Below are positions 26,432 to 35,452 of a stretch of DNA of 37,169 nucleotides, in pieces. Under the pieces are notes generated by a model. That model did no database searches and was not told the DNA's origin. It was given only the letters and a program-made list of their open reading frames with translations. Origin of the DNA: Candidatus Thalassarchaeum sp. GTDB lineage: Archaea > Thermoplasmatota > Poseidoniia > Poseidoniales > Thalassarchaeaceae. Each line of letters starts with the position of its first letter. Within the stretch, counting starts at the first letter, position 1. The position numbers were made by a program, and so were the translations under genes. The stretch lies in assembly GCA_022451235.1 (NCBI GenBank), contig JAKUOA010000015.1, positions 1-37,169 on the forward strand, written 5' to 3'.

Positions 26432-28594
26432 ATGAATGCTAAACCAGCACTTGCCGCCTTGCTAATGACCGTCATGTTGTTTGCCTCTCCCGCAGCTATC
26501 GCGGACCAGCGAACAGCTCAGGAAGATATCCCGTCGAATGCCGCCGGAACCGGAATCCACGACTCCTTGGTCGCAGCTCTCGACCGAGCAGATTTGGTCG
26601 CAACACTCTCTGGAGATGGACCATTCACAGTGTTCGCCCCAACCGATGATGCGTTCACCGCTGCCGGTATCGATCTAGATTCGTTCAACACAGATGATGA
26701 AATCGCGACACTAGTCGACATACTAACCTATCACGTGCTCGCGGGAGCTGTCAACTCGTCACAGGTTACCGACGGAATGACAGCGACAATGCTCAACGGT
26801 GATGACGTAACTTTCTCCGTGACTGACGGTACTGTAATGATAGGTGACGCTACAGTTACTGCAGCAGATGTAATGGCGTCCAATGGAATAATCCATGTCA
26901 TCGACAAGGTGCTAATGCCTCCAGTACCGGTAACGGAAGCTGATGGTGACATATGCTACAACATGTATACTCACACAATCGCGGCTGGCGCGTCCTTCGA
27001 TGAGTGCATGGCGTACGCTTACTACGAAAACTACGAGATGAATGGTCAGACATTCACAGGTTGTTACAATCTAGTAACTCACACCTTCACTATGGTAAGC
27101 CAAGCAGAATGTGAGGCTTACATGTGGACTCCAGCAGTAGATATTGCCATGACTGCCCAAGCCACAACTATCCACAATTCGTTAGTAGCAGCATTAGCGC
27201 AAGCTGAACTTGTAACTACTCTGCAAGGCGAAGGCCCATACACTGTTTTCGCGCCAACAGACGATGCGTTCGCTGAGGCAGGAATCGATCTTGCCGCCCT
27301 CGACAATGAAGAGGGTAAGGATCTGCTTACTGATATTTTGCTCTATCACGTAATATCAGGTGAAGTTCCATCCTCGGCAGTAACCGACGGTTTGGTAGCA
27401 GAGGCTGTTAATGGAGACGATTTGACTTTCTCCGTTGGCGAAGGTGTAATGGTAAACGATGCAAATGTAGTGTTGGCTGACGTTCCAGCATCAAACGGGG
27501 TAATCCATGTCATAGACAAGGTATTGATGCCGCCAGTACCAATCACCGAAGAGGATGGCGACGTATGCTACAACATATACACTCACACCATCGCAGCGCA
27601 TGCTTCGTTTGATGAGTGCATGTCGTATGTTTACCTCGTAGACTATGATTTGAACGGCGAGACATTCACCGGGTGCTACAACATGGTAACCCATGCTGGT
27701 AGGGATTATGTCCAGCAAGAGGAATGCGAGTCGTACATGTGGGCGCCTGCTGCGGACATCGTAATGACCGCACAGGCTACGACCATTCACCACTACAGAG
27801 ACTTGACCGCCTTGGTTGCCGCGCTAGCCCAAGCAGAGTTAGTTGCGACACTTCAGGGCGATGGACCATTCACAGTATTCGCACCATCAGATCAAGCATT
27901 TGCTGAGGCAGGAATCGATCTCGCCGCCCTCAATAATGAAGAGGGTAAGGCTTTGCTAACTGATATTTTGCTGTATCACGTAGTATCTGGTGCTGTTCCA
28001 TCCTCAGCAGTAACCGATGGTTTGGTTGCAGCAGCAGTAAATGGTGACGATCTGACATTCACAGTCGGTGAAGGAGTAATGGTCAACGATGCCAATGTCA
28101 TAATGGCTGATGTTCCAGCATCAAACGGCGTTATCCACGTCATCGACAAGGTCCTGATGCCTCCCGCTGATGCAGTTGATACATCCGAGTGTGACGAGAT
28201 AATCGGAATAGACGATACAGGCTTGGCATATGATAAGCCATACGTGGAAGTCGATGTAGGAGCAACCGTATGTTGGATTTGGAACGACGAATCCATGGCC
28301 CACAATGTAGCACAGATTGCTATGGAAGGCGATACTACTCGTTACATGGGTGGTGTATACAGTGGTGAATCAATGACAACTGTCGATTACAGATACACCT
28401 TCGATATCGATCAAACATTCAACTACATCTGTGAGCCACACGCTACCTCCGGAATGGCGGGACAGATTGTGGTTGGCGAAGGTTCCATCGTAGAGCCAGA
28501 AGAGGAGTCAAACAACACTCCTGGATTCTCTGCTGGAATCGCTGCATTAGCAGTCATCGGTGCATTGATGATAGCCGGTCGTAGACTGCGCTAA
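26432..28594 (+). CDS. Surface protein: three FAS1 domains, terminal cupredoxin domain, PGF-CTERM-like anchor
   Basis: Three copies of SLVAALxxAxLVxTLxGxGPFTVFAPTDDAF...YHVxxGxVxSSxVTDG...NGVIHVIDKVLMPP; cupredoxin ligands AHN...YICEPHATSGM; C-term TPGFSAGIAALAVIGALMIAGRRLR. Longer ORF from 26273 crosses the promoter. Confidence 0.92.
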   Translation: MNAKPALAALLMTVMLFASPAAIADQRTAQEDIPSNAAGTGIHDSLVAALDRADLVATLSGDGPFTVFAPTDDAFTAAGIDLDSFNTDDEIATLVDILTYHVLAGAVNSSQVTDGMTATMLNGDDVTFSVTDGTVMIGDATVTAADVMASNGIIHVIDKVLMPPVPVTEADGDICYNMYTHTIAAGASFDECMAYAYYENYEMNGQTFTGCYNLVTHTFTMVSQAECEAYMWTPAVDIAMTAQATTIHNSLVAALAQAELVTTLQGEGPYTVFAPTDDAFAEAGIDLAALDNEEGKDLLTDILLYHVISGEVPSSAVTDGLVAEAVNGDDLTFSVGEGVMVNDANVVLADVPASNGVIHVIDKVLMPPVPITEEDGDVCYNIYTHTIAAHASFDECMSYVYLVDYDLNGETFTGCYNMVTHAGRDYVQQEECESYMWAPAADIVMTAQATTIHHYRDLTALVAALAQAELVATLQGDGPFTVFAPSDQAFAEAGIDLAALNNEEGKALLTDILLYHVVSGAVPSSAVTDGLVAAAVNGDDLTFTVGEGVMVNDANVIMADVPASNGVIHVIDKVLMPPADAVDTSECDEIIGIDDTGLAYDKPYVEVDVGATVCWIWNDESMAHNVAQIAMEGDTTRYMGGVYSGESMTTVDYRYTFDIDQTFNYICEPHATSGMAGQIVVGEGSIVEPEEESNNTPGFSAGIAALAVIGALMIAGRRLR
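26941..27130 (+). repeat. Cys-rich module copy 1 between FAS1-1 and FAS1-2
   Basis: DGDICYNMYTHTIAAGASFDECMAYAYYENYEMNGQTFTGCYNLVTHTFTMVSQAECEAYMWTP. Confidence 0.75.
27553..27750 (+). repeat. Cys-rich module copy 2 between FAS1-2 and FAS1-3
   Basis: DGDVCYNIYTHTIAAHASFDECMSYVYLVDYDLNGETFTGCYNMVTHAGRDYVQQEECESYMWAP. Confidence 0.75.
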
Positions 28595-28618
28595 ATCAGC
28601 GCTTAAGCAATTACGTAA

Positions 28619-28658
28619 CCCTTGCTGGGGGATGAGAAAATAACTCTCCCAGCGAGGG
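28619..28658. terminator. Long stem-loop between convergent fasciclin and aminotransferase genes
   Basis: CCCTTGCTGGGGGA / TCTCCCAGCGAGGG, 14 pairs with two G-T, 12-nt loop. Confidence 0.7.
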
Positions 28659-28671
28659 ACCCTTAGGGGTA

Positions 28672-29754
28672 CTATACAGAAGGGGTCCAACCGAAGGTAT
28701 CCGCAGTCCGTCCTTCTTGAATTGCTGTTAGTGCATCATAGAGTTGCTTCGTGATGGCACCGACTTCTCCATCACAATAGGTAGCGATACTACCGCCATG
28801 TTCAATTGAACCGATCGGGGAGATTACAGCAGCCGTACCAGCACAAAATGCTTCATCAGCATCCATTGCAAAATCGATGTCTACCTTAGTCTCGAGAACT
28901 TGGTAGCCTAGACTTCGAGCCAATTCGATAACCGAAAGTCGAGTAATTCCTGGAAGGATAGTTCCGGTTAACTCAGGAGTGTAGAGGACCTTATCCTTGA
29001 TACAAAAGAAGTTGGCTGCACCAACTTCTTCGACATAGCGATGATTGACTGCATCAAGATAGATAATCTCAGCATATCCGTCAGCTTTTGCGTTCTTTGA
29101 AGGCATCATTCCCGGCGCATAGTTTCCAATTGCCTTTACGCCACCAGAGCCACCCGGTGCGGCTCTGTGAAATTCATCCGAGACCTTGAGTGAGATCGGA
29201 TTCAATCCTCCTTTGAAGTAGGGTCCAACTGGAACCACGTAAACCAAGAATGTGTATTCCGGTGCAGGAGCTACTCCAAGGATTGAACCACTTCCAAAGA
29301 CGAGAGGCCTGATGTATAATTCTCCTCGACCAGTAGGTGGTAGCCATCTGAGATTCTCTTGGACAACGAGGTGAACAGCATCAAGGAACATTTCTTCGGG
29401 CACAACTGGCATACCTAGTCGCTTACAGCCATCTTGAGAGCGCCTTGCATTCAATTCTGGACGGAATAGTAGAACTCTACCATCTTCGGCTCTTCTAGCC
29501 TTCATTCCTTCGAATAACCCCTGTCCATAGTTGATTACTCCAGCAGCGGGTGATAGTGAGAGATCTTGAAAATCCTGCATAACCCCAGGTTCCCATTCCT
29601 CTCCTTGTTTGCAGGTTGCAATATACATCCTGTCAGTTTCAGTGAAGCTGAAAGTGAGACTATCCCAATCAATAGAAGGCTCGCCGTCTGACTCGGTCTC
29701 CTCCATCATTGGCGCACCATCTGATATACAGGGGGACGACTCGGCTTTCAACAA
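28672..29754 (-). CDS. ilvE: Branched-chain amino acid aminotransferase (class IV PLP)
   Basis: NYGQGLFEGMKARR, YIRPLVFGSG, KAIGNYAPGMMPSKNAKADGYAEIIYLDA, VEEVGAANFFCI, GTAAVISPIGSI. Confidence 0.93.
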   Translation of the reverse strand: MLKAESSPCISDGAPMMEETESDGEPSIDWDSLTFSFTETDRMYIATCKQGEEWEPGVMQDFQDLSLSPAAGVINYGQGLFEGMKARRAEDGRVLLFRPELNARRSQDGCKRLGMPVVPEEMFLDAVHLVVQENLRWLPPTGRGELYIRPLVFGSGSILGVAPAPEYTFLVYVVPVGPYFKGGLNPISLKVSDEFHRAAPGGSGGVKAIGNYAPGMMPSKNAKADGYAEIIYLDAVNHRYVEEVGAANFFCIKDKVLYTPELTGTILPGITRLSVIELARSLGYQVLETKVDIDFAMDADEAFCAGTAAVISPIGSIEHGGSIATYCDGEVGAITKQLYDALTAIQEGRTADTFGWTPSV

Positions 29755-29842
29755 TTTCTAACAAATCACCTCAAACTGCGGTTCCAAGTCCTCACACAAG
29801 GGTTGATTGCTGACTCTATTCCCCTCTGAGCAGGGTGTCACA

Positions 29843-32458
29843 ATGCGATGGAGTGGAGAGGTTTGTATCGTCTCCGGTTCGTATCAAGCGGTGGCTTCTA
29901 CACCGCCGCGCACAGTTGTCGAGTTATGGTGTCGTGCGCGAGAAGGCCATTCCGTAGTACTGCTAGTTGATGGCCTTAGTCCATTCCTAGAGATTGCTCC
30001 TTCAGGCAAAGCAGACCGAGATAGGGATTTGAAAGAACACCTTGAAATCGTTCACGAGATGGATGAAGTTGTATCAATTGCAGAGCCGATTGACAAGTGG
30101 ACTCCATATGGAGTAAAGCCACATTACCGAGTAGAAGTCGAACAGCCATACGTTGTTCCTAGGCTAAGGAAACGACTCGAGTCTGAATGGGAAGTTTCCA
30201 GCGCAGATATTCTCTTTGTCCAGCGCCTATTGTTGGATTTAGACCTAGGTCCCCATATCGCAAGCGGTGGAGAGGTTCTGTGGGCTGGCCCACGCGCATC
30301 TTCTGAATTAGCCAGTGAGTTTGATGGCAAGAGGGTCGAAGCTGCAGAGATGATTCGCGACTTCGGCGGCTCTGGATTATATCCGTGTGATATGGTGGTA
30401 GCCTGCAATATCGCTGACCTATCTCGCACAGACCCATTCCCTACTCCATTCGTCACTCTTTCATTAGACCTAGAGACAAGCGTTAGACACAATACAATAC
30501 TCTGTGCTGCGGTTGTAATTGCGAGAGGAAATTCTCGAACTGAGCATGAGTTCCGTGGTTCTGAAAAGGAGATTCTAGAAGGAATGACTAGGTTGGTTCG
30601 CGAAGAAGATCCGGATTTCATTACAGGATATAATATCGATAATTTCGATCTACCGAGAATAATTGAGCGTGCCGAGGAAAACGCAGGGCGCTCAAAATTC
30701 GAACAGGCTGCGTTGTGCGGCTGGGGTAGAGTTCCTGCGATTGAGAGTGAATCTAAGAGACTCAGCCCAGACCGAGCGACAAATCGAGTTTGGCGACTAG
30801 CCGGTAGAATACCAATGGATGCTTGGTGGCAGGTTCGCCAAACCCTCCGTCCTGAGAGGGAATCTCTTCGCTTTGTAGCAAATATGCTCTGGCCGGAGGC
30901 AGAAGATAAACAGAAACTCGATATTGATGCGAGCCAAATGGACGAGGAATGGGCTGCTAGACCGGATGAAGTCATGGAATATTGTGTCAGAGACACTCAT
31001 TTACCTCTCGATATACTCGGTCACTTACAATCTGTAGAGCGCAAAGAAGCCCTAGCTGCGGTTGCAAACACTACGGTTGAGACCGCCGCAGCCGGCACGA
31101 CCAGTCAATGGATTGACTCGCTTGTTATCCGCTTAGCAGACAGAGAAAATATCGCAGTTCCAATGACTCAATCCGGTCCGCGCCGCCGCGACCAAATCGC
31201 CGGTGGATACGTTCACGAAGTTGAGCCAGGACTCCAATCATGGGTGGCAGTACTTGACTTCAAATCGATGTACCCATCGATTATGATTTCACAGAATATT
31301 TGTTCAACAACCCTAGTTAGAGATGGAACCGAAGATGATACTCACAACGTATCTCCTACAACCTCGACAAGATACGTTTCTTCAGATGAACGGCGTGGCT
31401 TAGTACCCCGTTTATTGAGCGAACTAATGGAACAGCGTGATTATCACAAATCCGAGTTGAAAAAGGCCCGTGAAACCGGTGAAGAAGAAGCGGCTTTTCT
31501 TCATGACCAATTACAATATGCGGTGAAGATTCTAATGAATTCATTCTATGGCGTCTTCGCCTCTTCCTTCTACCGTTTCACTCATCCAGATTTAGGTGCA
31601 AGTATTACGGAATGGGCTCGACATAATATTCGTACCATAATCAATAATGTCGAGACCGATGGATACGATGTGGTATATTCTGACACAGACTCAATTTTTG
31701 TCAAGGCGCCAGTTGAGCCCGATTCACCAATTAATCGACCGCCAGAGAATTCCTTGGTTTTTGAACATTGGAAAAATGCTAGGAAAGAGACCTTAGATTT
31801 CGGTAACTCACTGGCTGATAGATTTACCAAAGAAGGCGCCGAATTAGAATTTGAAACCGCCCTCTCAGCCTTCTTTTCTCATGGTGCAAAAAAGCGCTAT
31901 GTCGGGCGAGTAGTTTGGCCTCGCGAAGAGATGCTAATCAGAGGGTATGAGGTCCGTCGTACGGATTCATTTCGTCTACTAACTAGCACGATGACCGAGA
32001 TGTTCGAATTGATTCTATCTAATGAGGAATGGTCCGCGGTGGAGATGTCAAAGTCGGTCATTGATGATATTAAGTCAAAACGTGTAGAAGCGGTTGATCT
32101 TGTGATATCACGTTCATGTAAAGGAAGCCTGAGAAAAGATGGAACCGTAGATTTCCATAAGATATACAAGAACCCGGATTCACTCCCTTACGTGCGAGTG
32201 GCCAAACAAAGAATAGAGGCGGGCCTTGGATTCACACCTGGCATGAAAGTAGGTTGGATAGTTACCAACGCCAAAACCTCCCCGATGACAGTTCAAGCTT
32301 GGATGGTTGATGAGTTAGATGTCGAACCTCCTGAGTACGATCCAGAGTTCTATGCTAAACGATTGGCAACTGCACTAGGTAGAATTACAGAAGCCTTTGG
32401 ATGGAACGAGAAAGAATTACTGCAAGGCACTAGACAACAAACACTCTTCGATTTCTAG
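29843..32458 (+). CDS. polB: Family B DNA polymerase
   Basis: SLDLETS (ExoI), LDFKSMYPSIMI (motif A), ILMNSFYGV (motif B), VVYSDTDSIFV (motif C). ORF opens at 29807. Confidence 0.96.
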   Translation: MRWSGEVCIVSGSYQAVASTPPRTVVELWCRAREGHSVVLLVDGLSPFLEIAPSGKADRDRDLKEHLEIVHEMDEVVSIAEPIDKWTPYGVKPHYRVEVEQPYVVPRLRKRLESEWEVSSADILFVQRLLLDLDLGPHIASGGEVLWAGPRASSELASEFDGKRVEAAEMIRDFGGSGLYPCDMVVACNIADLSRTDPFPTPFVTLSLDLETSVRHNTILCAAVVIARGNSRTEHEFRGSEKEILEGMTRLVREEDPDFITGYNIDNFDLPRIIERAEENAGRSKFEQAALCGWGRVPAIESESKRLSPDRATNRVWRLAGRIPMDAWWQVRQTLRPERESLRFVANMLWPEAEDKQKLDIDASQMDEEWAARPDEVMEYCVRDTHLPLDILGHLQSVERKEALAAVANTTVETAAAGTTSQWIDSLVIRLADRENIAVPMTQSGPRRRDQIAGGYVHEVEPGLQSWVAVLDFKSMYPSIMISQNICSTTLVRDGTEDDTHNVSPTTSTRYVSSDERRGLVPRLLSELMEQRDYHKSELKKARETGEEEAAFLHDQLQYAVKILMNSFYGVFASSFYRFTHPDLGASITEWARHNIRTIINNVETDGYDVVYSDTDSIFVKAPVEPDSPINRPPENSLVFEHWKNARKETLDFGNSLADRFTKEGAELEFETALSAFFSHGAKKRYVGRVVWPREEMLIRGYEVRRTDSFRLLTSTMTEMFELILSNEEWSAVEMSKSVIDDIKSKRVEAVDLVISRSCKGSLRKDGTVDFHKIYKNPDSLPYVRVAKQRIEAGLGFTPGMKVGWIVTNAKTSPMTVQAWMVDELDVEPPEYDPEFYAKRLATALGRITEAFGWNEKELLQGTRQQTLFDF

Positions 32459-32479
32459 TGATTACGGGAATCCGTAGGG

Positions 32480-33688
32480 TTGATGACGACCACCATCACA
32501 CCCCTAACCATGAGAGGAGCGGGTGGATTGGCCCCGGTGGTCGTATTGCTAATGCTCAGTGCGGCTTTTGCGGGTTGTTTGGAAACCTTCAGTTTGAACG
32601 GAGCCCCAAGCGCTAAAATGAGTATTGATCCAGATGGTTCTGTACGTGCTGGTGACACGATTACCTTTAGCGCAGTAGGCTCTTCTGACCCAGACGCAGA
32701 TGCCTTAACTTTCACTTGGGATTTCGGCGATGGAAACCTCGGTGATGGCCTGACTACAAGCCATTCCTATTCACAACCTGGAGATTATATGGTTACTCTA
32801 ACCGTAAGTGATGGAAATTACGATACTTCGGTTAGTGACACAATTTCTGTAATTGACTCCTCAGCTAGAGAGCCGAAAGCCGAGATAACTACTGCAAAGG
32901 ACGATGATTGTGATGGTGAAGATGCACCTGCTGGCTCCTTTGTCCTCGTGTGGGTGTGCGAAGATAAGGAAGAAGATGATAGAAGCATAACTGTCGAAAC
33001 TACAGTTACACTAGATGGTTCTGAGTCTTGGGCGGGGTGTAATCCCGATAATTCAGATTGTTACGCTGAGGAGTATCTAGTTTCTTGGGAATGGGATCTC
33101 GATTTAGATACAGACTCTGATGAAGATGGAGACCCAGAGAACGATGTCGATGCAACTGGAGAAACCATTACTCTCGAGGATATGCCGGCCGGTTCATGGG
33201 ACATTAAGTTGACAGTTACTGACAACAATGGCCTTACAGACTCTGACGAATCTACTCTCTACATCAACTACAGAGGAACTTGGACTGACTTCGTCATCGA
33301 CCGAAGATATCAAGATCCTGTAATCATGACTTGGGATTACCCCGTAACCTACGATAAAGATGGACAGAACAAGATTCGTTACCTTAGGACTAAACTAACC
33401 TATCCCGCTGAGGATGGAGACCAACCATTTGGTGGGGTTGATACTGAGAACAAACTCGACCTATTCATCTTCAATGAGACTGACGAAGAGGTCGCCAATA
33501 CCACCGGTGTAGGTGATGATAACAGAAACGCCGGTGATTGTCAGTCGGATGACCGCTGTGTTTGGCTGGTAATTGGTGGGTCAACCGTAAGAGGATTTGA
33601 ACCGGGTACGTGGTCTGTAGATCTACAGAATGAGAAGACACATAACACAGAGGTCAAGAGTTTGATGATTGAATTGCAATATCGATGA
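32480..33688 (+). CDS. PKD-domain lipoprotein
   Basis: Lipobox AAFAGC; VGSSDPDADALTFTWDFGDGNLGDGLTTSHSYSQPGDYMVTLTVSDG (PKD); second PKD-like domain. Confidence 0.88.
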   Translation: MMTTTITPLTMRGAGGLAPVVVLLMLSAAFAGCLETFSLNGAPSAKMSIDPDGSVRAGDTITFSAVGSSDPDADALTFTWDFGDGNLGDGLTTSHSYSQPGDYMVTLTVSDGNYDTSVSDTISVIDSSAREPKAEITTAKDDDCDGEDAPAGSFVLVWVCEDKEEDDRSITVETTVTLDGSESWAGCNPDNSDCYAEEYLVSWEWDLDLDTDSDEDGDPENDVDATGETITLEDMPAGSWDIKLTVTDNNGLTDSDESTLYINYRGTWTDFVIDRRYQDPVIMTWDYPVTYDKDGQNKIRYLRTKLTYPAEDGDQPFGGVDTENKLDLFIFNETDEEVANTTGVGDDNRNAGDCQSDDRCVWLVIGGSTVRGFEPGTWSVDLQNEKTHNTEVKSLMIELQYR

Positions 33689-33725
33689 ACTGCGCCGAAG
33701 AAGAATACCTGTAATTCAATTCAAT

Positions 33726-33764
33726 TGATGCCTCCCCTAGGGGGAGAGATTCAAATAGGCATCA
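33726..33764 (+). promoter_or_regulatory. Nested stem-loop upstream of EF-1A
   Basis: TGATGCCT (33726-33733) / AGGCATCA (33757-33764) enclosing CCCC-TAG-GGGG. Confidence 0.5.
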
Positions 33765-33797
33765 TTGGTCGGCGGGCCACACTTAGAGGTGGATATT

Positions 33798-35081
33798 ATG
33801 AGTTCACAGTGGGAAGACAAAAGCAAGCCGCACCTTAACATCGTGTTTATTGGACACGTAGATCATGGAAAGTCAACAACCGTAGGACGTTTACTACTAG
33901 ACACTGGTCATATCGAAGCACACGTTATTGAGAAGAACGAAAAGTTAGCATCCGAGGCAGGAAAGGCAGGATTCGGTCTTGCTTATGTTATGGATGGTTT
34001 GAAGGAAGAGCGTGAGCGTGGTATTACTATCGACGTCGCACACAAGGAACTTTTCACTCCTAACTATTACTTCACAATCATCGATGCTCCTGGGCACCGC
34101 GATTTCGTAAAGAACATGATTACTGGAACCAGTCAGGCCGATGCAGCAGTTCTACTCTGCGCTGCTAACGACGGAGTCAACGCTCAGACACGAGAACACG
34201 CTTTCTTGGCTAAGGTTCTTGGAGTCAAGCAATTAATCGTCAACGTCAACAAGATGGACATCAGTGGTGTAGATTACTCAGAAGCAAAGTACAACGAAAC
34301 CGTAACAGAAGTTGATCAACTCCTGAAGCTATCCGGATTCAATCCAGCCGATGTACCTAAGATTCCATGTTCTTCATTCAACGGAGAGAACCTCTTCAAC
34401 AAGTCTGACAACATGCCTTGGTACAAGGGACCTACTCTATTCGAAGCAATTGATGGGATTCAAATGCCTCCAAAGCCAGTAGATAGGCCACTTAGACTAC
34501 CTGTACAGGACGTCTACAAGATTAGCGGAATTGGAACAGTTCCAGTCGGTAAGGTAGAGACTGGCGTTCTAGAAAGAGGCAAGACGGTTGTATTCAACCC
34601 AAGTCAAAAGTCTGCTGAAGTAAAGGACATCGAAATGCACCACACCAGCCACGCAAAGGCAGAGCCTGGTGATAACGTTGGATTCAACGTTCGTGGACTA
34701 GCAGCTAACGACATCCGAAGAGGAGACGTCGCAGGATATTCAGATAGCGAGCCAATGTTCGTACGTCACGATGAGACATTCGTTGGCCAGATTCAACTTA
34801 TGGAGATTCCAAAGGCAATCGGCGCTGGATATACTCCTGTCTTCCACGCGCACACCGCTCAGGTAGCAGTTCGCTTCGTAGAACTTCTAGAGAACTCAAA
34901 GACAAAGGAAGCTAACCCACCGTTCCTCAAGACCGGTGACGCAGCACTAGTTCGATTTGCGCCAACAAAGCCAATGGCAATTGAGCAAATGGACACATTC
35001 CCAGAGTTGTCAAGATTCGCTATCCGTGACATGGGTAAGACCGTGGCTGCTGGCGTTTGCTTGAAGATTGACAAGAAGTGA
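33798..35081 (+). CDS. tuf: Translation elongation factor 1-alpha
   Basis: [55 protein letters not shown] just upstream of the ATG. Confidence 0.97.
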   Translation: MSSQWEDKSKPHLNIVFIGHVDHGKSTTVGRLLLDTGHIEAHVIEKNEKLASEAGKAGFGLAYVMDGLKEERERGITIDVAHKELFTPNYYFTIIDAPGHRDFVKNMITGTSQADAAVLLCAANDGVNAQTREHAFLAKVLGVKQLIVNVNKMDISGVDYSEAKYNETVTEVDQLLKLSGFNPADVPKIPCSSFNGENLFNKSDNMPWYKGPTLFEAIDGIQMPPKPVDRPLRLPVQDVYKISGIGTVPVGKVETGVLERGKTVVFNPSQKSAEVKDIEMHHTSHAKAEPGDNVGFNVRGLAANDIRRGDVAGYSDSEPMFVRHDETFVGQIQLMEIPKAIGAGYTPVFHAHTAQVAVRFVELLENSKTKEANPPFLKTGDAALVRFAPTKPMAIEQMDTFPELSRFAIRDMGKTVAAGVCLKIDKK

Positions 35082-35117
35082 ATTGGTGACAAAGGCTGAG
35101 GACTCGGAGAGGGTACT

Positions 35118-35447
35118 ATGGCCGTTATCACCAAAATCAAGCTGACTGGTGAAAACCACCAAGATGTCGACATGGTTTGTGGACAGATTAAGGCAATTTG
35201 TGACGAGACAGGTGTCGATTTACGCGGTCCAATTCCACTCCCAACTCGCAAATTGGTAGTTCCATGCCGTAAGAGTCCAGATGGTGAAGGGGCTGAAACA
35301 TGGGATCACTGGGAAATGCGAATTCACAAGCGACTTCTGGAACTTGTGACATCCGCTGCCAAGGACGAGAAGGCACTACGACGAGTCCTTCGTCTAGACT
35401 ATCCTGACTCGGTTACAATCGAGTTGTCTCTAAGGCACCTAGGTTGA
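35118..35447 (+). CDS. rps10: 30S ribosomal protein S10
   Basis: Length; RGPIPLPTRKLVVPCRKSPDGEGAETWDHWEMRIHKRLLEL; directly downstream of EF-1A. Confidence 0.95.
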   Translation: MAVITKIKLTGENHQDVDMVCGQIKAICDETGVDLRGPIPLPTRKLVVPCRKSPDGEGAETWDHWEMRIHKRLLELVTSAAKDEKALRRVLRLDYPDSVTIELSLRHLG

Positions 35448-35452
35448 TTCGA

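Noticed and set aside
27976-28305. Minus-strand ORFs inside the fasciclin gene (also at 26731, 27118, 27346)
   Set aside because: They recur because the FAS1 repeats recur; antisense reads of the same repeat.
30124-30996. 290-aa minus-strand ORF inside polB
   Set aside because: Shadow ORF opposite a clear DNA polymerase reading frame; no recognisable motifs.
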